A stretch of DNA of 64,000 nt from NCBI GenBank assembly GCA_963763215.1, contig CAVXNX010000005.1, positions 186,001 through 250,000 on the forward strand. The letters are read 5' to 3'. This DNA comes from DASQZK01 sp963763215 (GTDB taxonomy: Bacteria; Bacteroidota; Bacteroidia; Bacteroidales; GCA-2748055). This document shows, piece by piece, positions 59,017 through 64,000 of the stretch (positions within the stretch are counted from its first letter, which is position 1; every line of letters begins with the position of its first letter). A program made the translations under genes and the position numbers. The notes under the pieces are model-generated. The model saw only the letters and a program-made list of their open reading frames with translations. It was not told the DNA's origin and did not search any database.

Positions 59017-60115
59017 ATGAAGCATATGGAGAAAAATGAAAGATTGTTGTCACTGGACTTTTTTCGCGGACTGACGATGTTCCTGCTCATTGCCGGGTTT
59101 ACATCCGTGTTCAGTTATTTGACCCTGCCGGAATTTGAAGGGACTTTTATTTACCGGCTCGGGCTTCAATTCGATCATCAGCCCTGGAACGGGCTGCATT
59201 TCTGGGACCTCGTTCAGCCGTTTTTCATGTTTATCGTCGGGGTTGCCATGCCTTTTTCCTATGCCAAACGCATCAGCAGAGGCGATTCGCACGAAAAGGT
59301 GAGGCGGCATTTTTTAAAACGGTCACTGCTTCTGCTGCTTTTGGGATGGGGACTTTTCTGCATCGATCACGGACAGATCTGTTTTTACTTCCAGGATGTC
59401 CTTGCGCAGTTGGCCTTCACCGTGCTCATCGCGTTCCTGATCATGCGAAAGCCGGCGGTGACGCAGATTCTCATTTCACTGGGTCTCCTGGCGTTGACGG
59501 AACTCCTCTACCGGACATTTCCTGTACCGGGCTTCAACCAGCCTTTCGTTCCCAATCACAATTTCGGGACCTGGCTGGATACACTTTATAATGGCGCCGA
59601 TCTGAAAGGCCACTGGGTTTCGTTCAATGCCATTCCGACGGCAGCCCATACCATCTGGGGTGTCCTGGCCGGGCAACTGCTGATGAGTCAGAGATCGCAG
59701 CGGCATAAATTGCTTGTCCTGGTCATTGCCGGGCTGGCCGGGCTGATCATCGGGTACGCCTTAAATCCCGTGACGCCGATCATCAAACGCATTTCGACCA
59801 CTTCGTTTGTTTTTGTCAGCGGCGGATGGACCTTCCTTGCCCTGGCCCTTTGCTATTGGGTCATTGATGTGGTGAAGTTTCGCCAGGGGCGTATTCTTTT
59901 TTGCCGTTGTTGGAATGAACCCGCTTTTCATCTACATCCTGGGGTTTGTGGGCGGTGTCGGACTGATGAAATACATCGCCACGCCTGTTGTCTCCTTCAC
60001 TTTTGGCCGGCTGGGGCCGGTGTTTTCCGGTTTTGCCCTGTCGCTGAGCGCCACCCTGATGTTGTGGTATGTTTGTTACTGGCTGTATAAAAACAAGATT
60101 TTTTTCCGGATCTGA
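59017..60115 (+). CDS. NagX/HGSNAT-like multi-spanning membrane protein (DUF5009 type), one frameshift
   Basis: About 365 codons with some nine to ten hydrophobic helices. The N-terminal signature LLSLDFFRGLTMFLLIAGF is typical of the heparan-alpha-glucosaminide N-acetyltransferase-like/YeiB group; HFWDLVQPFFMFIVGVAMPF and FFAVVGMNPLFIYILGFVGG follow. The frame changes near 59900 in a run of six T: GRI should continue FFAVVGMNPLF. In Bacteroidota these proteins are often encoded beside glycosaminoglycan or amino-sugar genes and may acetylate sugars across the inner membrane. The start may be 59017 or, two codons later, 59026. It is divergent from the PUL regulator and meets the next gene tail-to-tail with no spacer (60115/60116). 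Confidence 0.82.
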
Positions 60116-60553
60116 TCACGGGTTACCAAATGCATACCGTATTCCCCAAAACGACCTTAGGTTCACATCATTATCCACAACGAATTCCGGCGCCAGCTCA
60201 AAAACCAGGGAGAGCCGTTTGAAATCCTGTAAGGGCCAGATCTGGAGTTGGCCGGGAATGGTGATGGCATAAACGATGTCATCTCCGGTAAAGGGCTGTA
60301 CATTCAAACCGGCGCCAACTGAAAACTGGTGATAGGTTGAAGACTTAAAGTTATAGAAAGGCGCGAATTCCAGCATGAGATCCTCCATATCCCTGTTGGC
60401 AAAAGCCTTCAGTTCAAAGCTGATCTTATGATCCTGGTTCGCGTTTACTCCCAGTGCGTAAACGGAATACGATGTGATCCCGATCTGGGAATAGGAATTA
60501 AGGCTGAAAAAACAGAAAAAAAAGAGGACTGCGAAAATATGTGCAAATTTCAT
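60116..60553 (-). CDS. Small outer-membrane beta-barrel-like protein of unknown function
   Basis: About 145 residues; the ATG at 60553 gives a signal peptide (FAVLFFFCFFSLNSYSQ). The mature part alternates hydrophobic and polar residues in strands ending in aromatics (SYSVYALGVNANQDHKISFE, YHQFSVGAGLNVQPFTGD, SLVFELAPEFVVDN) and finishes LRSFWGIRYAFGNP, a barrel-like end. No family is recognised. It converges with the NagX-like gene without a gap. Confidence 0.65.
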   Translation of the reverse strand: MKFAHIFAVLFFFCFFSLNSYSQIGITSYSVYALGVNANQDHKISFELKAFANRDMEDLMLEFAPFYNFKSSTYHQFSVGAGLNVQPFTGDDIVYAITIPGQLQIWPLQDFKRLSLVFELAPEFVVDNDVNLRSFWGIRYAFGNP

Positions 60554-60599
60554 TGTTCTTCGTTTTCGTTGAAGATAAAACAGATAAGATAACACGTGA

Positions 60600-60914
60600 T
60601 CAATTTTTTCGAATATATTTTAAAATTGTGCCTTCCGAATCAACGGCATATCCAACATTTCCGGAGGGGAAGACTAAATCCGTCATGTATTTATCCTTTT
60701 CGGTTGTCATAAAATAGACTCTTCCCTCATCTCAATAGTTCATTCGGATCGTTCCATCATCTAAGTAATAGAATTCTTTTTGATTGACAACCACAAGATT
60801 GTCACTTTGAACTCCAACCGTGGTGCCAATGGCATCCAATCCAACGTCATTTCCTGAAGTTACGGTGGTTTCATCCGGATTGCCGGATGAAACTATCGTT
60901 GGATGATGAGCTTC
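60600..60914 (-). pseudogene. Degenerate remnant, possibly a YCF48-like propeller C-terminus
   Basis: In one minus-strand frame the sequence reads DVGLDAIGTTVGVQSDNLVV, NQKEFYYLDDGTIRMNY, a TGA stop, then DLVFPSGNVGYAVDSEGTIL and KYIRKN with a stop at 60600. The last block resembles the repeat end of YCF48/BNR-type beta-propeller proteins (NVGYAV, G-GTILK). No start codon or signal is present. It is probably the tail of a decayed gene between the small OMP and the GH32 gene. The family match is weak. Confidence 0.4.
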
Positions 60915-60926
60915 CTCTTAACAAAT

Positions 60927-62480
60927 TCATTGATCGCTTTTCAGTTTCCACCCCTCCAGCGAAACACGTTTCGCCGTTCCTCCCAGGCTTGTTAAGGCAA
61001 TAAAATCACCCTTCACGTTCTCTTCTCTCACTTGACGTGTAACGCAGTATTTCCCACCGTCGATGAATATTTCCACGAGTTTTTTATCCACGAAAATCTG
61101 CAATTCCAGTTGACGGCCCGGCGTCCAGTCTTTGAGGGGGACTTTAACGCCGTCGATATTCAGCACGTCACCGCTCCAGACAATGAATAATCCGCCCTCG
61201 CCATCCTGGTTGGACAGTACATTCATCCCGCAGAAAGAGGCATTGTACAATTCAAAGGTGACGTGGATCTCCAGTTGATCGCCCCGGAAATCATTGATGA
61301 CATAAAGCGCTGTTTCAGGACCGTCAACCGGCAGATCACCGGGTCCCATCCTGAAATGTTGTGTGCGCAGCTGTTTAAGGATGTCTGCGGGTCGCTGGAT
61401 CAACTGACCGTTCTCAATACTTAATTGACGTGGCAGAGAGAAGCAGCCGTTCCACACGGGGTTGCTGTTTTTCAAGGGTTCGTTCATGTAGGTGGGAAGC
61501 CAGTCTCTGTCCCATCCGGGAATCCAGGACAATAGGAACAGGTTTCCGTTGTTGCCGGCAATGCTTTCCTGGGCATAGTAATGACCGCTGTAATCGATGG
61601 GGCCTTCCGTTTCGGGTGTGAAGCGGAGATTTTCAATATCAAAGTCGCCGATAAAGTAATTGACCCGGTCAACAGGGGCATCGGTTGAGGCCATGAAGAT
61701 CCATTTGTCACCAAGCGGTTTGAATTCGGGAACTTCAAGGTTCCTATACTTATGTTTGGGTACTGTAAAAAGGATCCCCTTGTAATCCCACCCGGTCAGA
61801 TCCTTGTTTTTTGCTTCGAAAATGGGTACTTCAACCACATCCTTATCGAAAAGATCGGCACAGGCGATCAGGAAGGTCCGTCCGCCGGTTTCAAAAACAA
61901 ACGGATCGCGCCAGAATCCGTCGAAAGGAGGCAAACCGGGTTGATCGAGCGTGAGAACCGGGTTTCTCCCATCGTGCTTCCATCCGGATAATTCATCATT
62001 GGTGAACTCTGCCCTCCAGAATTTCATGGCGCCACCCTCGCCGGCTGAATAGAACGCCAGTTTTTGACCATCGCCGGTGATGATGGTCGATCCGGAACCG
62101 ACGTGATCGAGCCCCAAATCGAATGCCGGCGTCAGTCCTGTTTCCATATTCTCCCAGTGCAGCAGGTCCCTGCTTCGTGCGTGTGCCCAGTACCATCCCC
62201 CCGGATGGGAGGAAAAGGGCTGCAGACCATAAAAAATGTGATACCAGCCATTAAAAAATATACCACCGTTGGGATCACCCATGCAGCCTGCAGGCGGGGT
62301 GAGGTGAAATGCAGGTCTGAAGGGATCGTTATGAATATTCACTTGCGCATCCGCGATGGCCCGGTCAATATTTTCAGGTGTCAGTTTCCAGCTTTGGGCA
62401 GACAGGGGCAGGCACCAGGCAGCGATGACTGCCAACAGCAGGTTTGGAACCCTGAAGATGTAAGGACGATTTCTTTTCAT
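60927..62480 (-). CDS. GH32 fructan hydrolase (levanase/beta-fructosidase type)
   Basis: An intact 517-residue exported enzyme with a signal peptide (LLLAVIAAWCLPLSAQ). The five-bladed GH32 propeller has the nucleophile motif in modified form: GCMGDPNGG, where the usual residue before DPNG is Asn. Asp69 remains. RDPF (Asp192) is the transition-state stabiliser, and the usual EC motif appears as EVPEF with Glu249 present as the acid/base. A C-terminal beta-sandwich follows (LEIHVTFELYNASFCGMNVL, KLVEIFIDGGKYCVTRQV). It would release fructose from levan or inulin-type glycans. Not obviously linked to the rhamnose/uronate PUL: it lies beyond the regulator and has its own upstream repeat array. 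Confidence 0.87.
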   Translation of the reverse strand: MKRNRPYIFRVPNLLLAVIAAWCLPLSAQSWKLTPENIDRAIADAQVNIHNDPFRPAFHLTPPAGCMGDPNGGIFFNGWYHIFYGLQPFSSHPGGWYWAHARSRDLLHWENMETGLTPAFDLGLDHVGSGSTIITGDGQKLAFYSAGEGGAMKFWRAEFTNDELSGWKHDGRNPVLTLDQPGLPPFDGFWRDPFVFETGGRTFLIACADLFDKDVVEVPIFEAKNKDLTGWDYKGILFTVPKHKYRNLEVPEFKPLGDKWIFMASTDAPVDRVNYFIGDFDIENLRFTPETEGPIDYSGHYYAQESIAGNNGNLFLLSWIPGWDRDWLPTYMNEPLKNSNPVWNGCFSLPRQLSIENGQLIQRPADILKQLRTQHFRMGPGDLPVDGPETALYVINDFRGDQLEIHVTFELYNASFCGMNVLSNQDGEGGLFIVWSGDVLNIDGVKVPLKDWTPGRQLELQIFVDKKLVEIFIDGGKYCVTRQVREENVKGDFIALTSLGGTAKRVSLEGWKLKSDQ

Positions 62481-62662
62481 GAGCGGAATGGTATTTACAC
62501 TATGGTATTTGTCGATATCTCATTCGCCTGAACGGTTTCCCCGGCTAATGCCCTTACAAAAATAGGCTTTTTTAAGATCCCGCACTTCATATCCTGAGGC
62601 CGGAAATCCATTAATACCATGGAACGATAAGGGCCCGAACATTCTCCTGCGTCGTGCCGTGA

Positions 62663-62742
62663 CAGAAAGGGCTTTTCTGTCGAAAAATCATCTTTTCTGA
62701 TCCAGAACCGGCATTTCTGTGGCAGAACCGGCTCTTCTGTGA
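62663..62742. repeat. Four-unit 20-bp tandem repeat of CAGAA-N7-TTCTG inverted sites
   Basis: Units start at 62663, 62683, 62703 and 62723, exactly 20 bases apart. Three have CAGAA, seven bases, then TTCTG; the second keeps TTCTG but has AAAAA as left arm. Units three and four are nearly identical (CAGAACCGGC then T/C-rich TTCTGTG). The period of two helical turns and the lack of a 3-base phase argue for protein-binding DNA or an RNA structure array rather than coding DNA. It lies 183-262 bases upstream of the GH32 start. Confidence 0.7.
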
Positions 62743-63291
62743 CCGAAAATGCGAAATATTTCTGAATCTCTTTATTTGGAGGGGTTGCAGTCATCTTCGT
62801 CACTGCAGGCCCTTATTTTATTGGCTTGAAAAATGAGGCCTTATCTCAATCCTTCAGGGTCTCAGGTACTGGAAGTCTTCCAGCCTACACGGAGAAAGGG
62901 ATAAGATCAACCCGGAGAACATAAGGGAACATCTGTGAACAGGTTGAATTAATTCATTGCCGGATTTCTTTAAACTTTGATGATCGGGCTATTTTAGGTA
63001 AGAAAATCTGAGAAGAAAACCATTCATTCGAATGCTTAATCAGATCGGCCACAAAGACATGCCTCCTGGCGTGTGGTTTGAAAAATACCTCAATCCTGTT
63101 GATGATCTCAAATTTTAATGTTTATATTTATACGAGGAAAAGGTCAAGTGAAGAAAAATGAGGCCAGGTGAATTATATAACGAACATATATGTATTTATC
63201 TATGCAATAAAGAGTGATATATACATAAAATGTAGACATATAAATTGTTGTGTGCAAGCGAAAAAGACTACCAATTATACTTTCGACAATA
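62743..63291. other. Intergenic AT-rich region, no gene seen
   Basis: The base composition becomes clearly AT-rich to the right of about 62950. No gene is supported on either strand. A TATACTTTC-like element just before the lipoprotein ATG at 63292 could be part of its promoter, but this is weak. Confidence 0.45.
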
Positions 63292-63426
63292 ATGAAAACT
63301 AAAATTCATTCCTCACTTTTCTTTTTGATCATATCTCTTATAATACTTAATTCATGTAAGTCGTCTTTTCCCGTTGCAGGAACATTGATATATTGTAACT
63401 ATTCAGGTTCCAAAACCTATCTTTAA
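63292..63426 (+). CDS. Small lipoprotein, possibly truncated
   Basis: A 44-codon frame: MKTKIHSSLFFLIISLIIL is a lipoprotein signal whose lipobox is LNSC, followed by KSSFPVAGTLIYCNYSGSKT and a stop. The signal is convincing but the mature part has only about 23 residues. It may be a fragment whose 3' end was cut off when the adjacent IS66-type element inserted, or a genuinely small lipoprotein. Neither function nor family is recognised. Confidence 0.45.
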   Translation: MKTKIHSSLFFLIISLIILNSCKSSFPVAGTLIYCNYSGSKTYL

Positions 63427-63505
63427 ATTTCAATTTGAACAAATTGGGTAGTTATTAACAATACATTGCCTGTTTTTTCTTCTTTTTCTCAGAATCAGGT
63501 ACTTT

Positions 63506-63521
63506 ACTAACAATTGTTAGT
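63506..63521. repeat. 16-bp perfect palindrome upstream of the transposase
   Basis: ACTAACAATTGTTAGT is self-complementary. It lies 78 bases before the transposase start in AT-rich DNA and could be an operator or part of the IS left end. The terminal inverted repeat of the element itself was not identified. Confidence 0.5.
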
Positions 63522-63598
63522 TATAAATTAATAAGTTTCGGGCTATAAAACATTGTATTCCAGTAGCGTTAACTTTCTTTGCATAAAAAACAAAGAAG

Positions 63599-64000
63599 TT
63601 GACAAACGATCAAAAACGAATAGTAGAACTGGAAAAAGAGAACAGTTTTTTAAAGGCCGAAGTGTCTTCATTAAAAATACTAATCCAGCAATTACTTGAA
63701 GAAATTGAGCGTCTAAAGCATCCCAAAAACAGCCGCAATAGTTCTGTTCCCCCTTCAAAGGATGAGAACAGACCTTTGAAAACAAAAAGTTTGCGGAAGT
63801 CCTCCGGGAAAAAGCCTGGCGGGCAGAACGGCCATAAAGGCAATAACCTTAAGATGACTGAGCATCCGGATCATATTATCGAACACAAGTCAGCGTTTTG
63901 TGATCATTGCGGAAATGACCTTTCCCATGCAAAAACAGAACTTATCCAGCGACGCCAGGTGGTGGACATCCCTCCGATCATACCTCAATATACCGAGCAT
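63599..64000 (+). mobile_element. tnpC: IS66-family transposase, 5' part, cut by window edge
   Basis: A frame from a TTG at 63599 (an in-frame stop at 63584 excludes an earlier start) to the window end encodes 134 residues. The N-terminal leucine-zipper helix is VELEKENSFLKAEVSSLKIL. The conserved IS66 TnpC block follows (HPKNSRNSSVPPSKDE, GKKPGGQNGHKGNNLKMTEH), then the zinc-binding CDHCG and RRQVVDIPPIIPQYTEH. It is the N-terminal third of an IS66 transposase; the DDE core lies beyond the window. No tnpA or tnpB orf was seen before it. A TTG start with AAAGAAG just upstream is plausible. Its low GC contrasts with the PUL. Confidence 0.88.

Noticed and set aside
58887..59090. A 67-codon minus-strand frame overlapping the start of the NagX-like gene
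   Set aside because: No features of a protein, and it overlaps the start of a clear gene on the other strand.
62495..62803. A 102-codon minus-strand frame upstream of the GH32 gene
   Set aside because: It crosses the 20-bp repeat array whose period is not a multiple of three, has no recognisable domain, and shows an amino-acid pattern dictated by the repeats.
1..64000. CRISPR arrays, rRNA, tRNA and riboswitches
   Set aside because: No regularly spaced direct repeats of CRISPR length, no rRNA-like tracts and no cloverleaf or known aptamer patterns were noticed by eye. A covariance-model scan would be needed to be certain.

Overview
The window looks like a chromosome piece from a member of the Bacteroidota, probably Bacteroidales or a relative. 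The signs are a SusC/SusD outer-membrane pair with a TonB-dependent signalling (STN) domain, a FecR-type anti-sigma factor next to an ECF sigma factor, many exported or lipoprotein carbohydrate enzymes and sulfatases, and an IS66-type transposase. No rRNA, tRNA or CRISPR array was seen.

Layout. (1) Bases 1-2619 (minus): the 5' part of a GH78 alpha-L-rhamnosidase that runs off the left edge. (2) 2867-4278 (plus): two small VOC/glyoxalase-fold genes. (3) 4279-5830: an AT-richer, gene-poor stretch with an antitoxin, its RelE/ParE-type toxin broken by a stop codon, and the tail of an XRE-type repressor. (4) 5880-58494 (all minus): one very large polysaccharide utilisation locus (PUL). It is read from the right: ECF sigma factor, FecR, SusC, SusD, then about 23 catabolic genes. 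In transcription order these are GH92, a GH105 remnant, a DUF1961 protein, a sulfatase, a heparinase II/III-type lyase, three more sulfatases, an unrecognised exported protein, GH28, an unrecognised 722-aa protein, GH27, GH28, a PhoD-like phosphatase, GH78, a paralogous 737-aa unknown protein, a broken GH27, GH92, GH106, a GH115-like protein, a GH2 remnant, a double DUF1080 protein, a Gfo/Idh/MocA oxidoreductase, an enolase-superfamily enzyme and a fifth sulfatase. (5) 59017-60115 (plus): a NagX/HGSNAT-like membrane protein. (6) 60116-62480 (minus): a small outer-membrane protein, a degenerate remnant and a GH32 fructan hydrolase. (7) 62481-64000: AT-rich DNA with a four-unit 20-bp repeat, a small lipoprotein and the start of an IS66 transposase cut by the right edge.

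How the genes fit together (inference). Rhamnosidases (GH78, GH106), polygalacturonase-fold enzymes (GH28), an unsaturated uronide hydrolase remnant (GH105), a uronate lyase and five sulfatases point to a sulfated, rhamnose- and uronic-acid-containing glycan, such as an algal or seagrass pectin- or ulvan-like polymer. Glycan arriving at SusC/SusD would signal through the STN domain to FecR and the ECF sigma factor. Two Tat-exported oxidoreductase/enolase-type genes and DUF1080 suggest an added oxidative sugar-processing branch.

Condition of the sequence. At least 30 single frame breaks lie in 14 otherwise well-conserved genes. Many sit at short homopolymers and upstream nonsense codons are almost absent, which looks more like indel errors of a long-read assembly than old decay. 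Three cases differ: a GH27 copy with about eight breaks beside an unbroken paralog, and GH2 and GH105 genes that have lost large internal segments.
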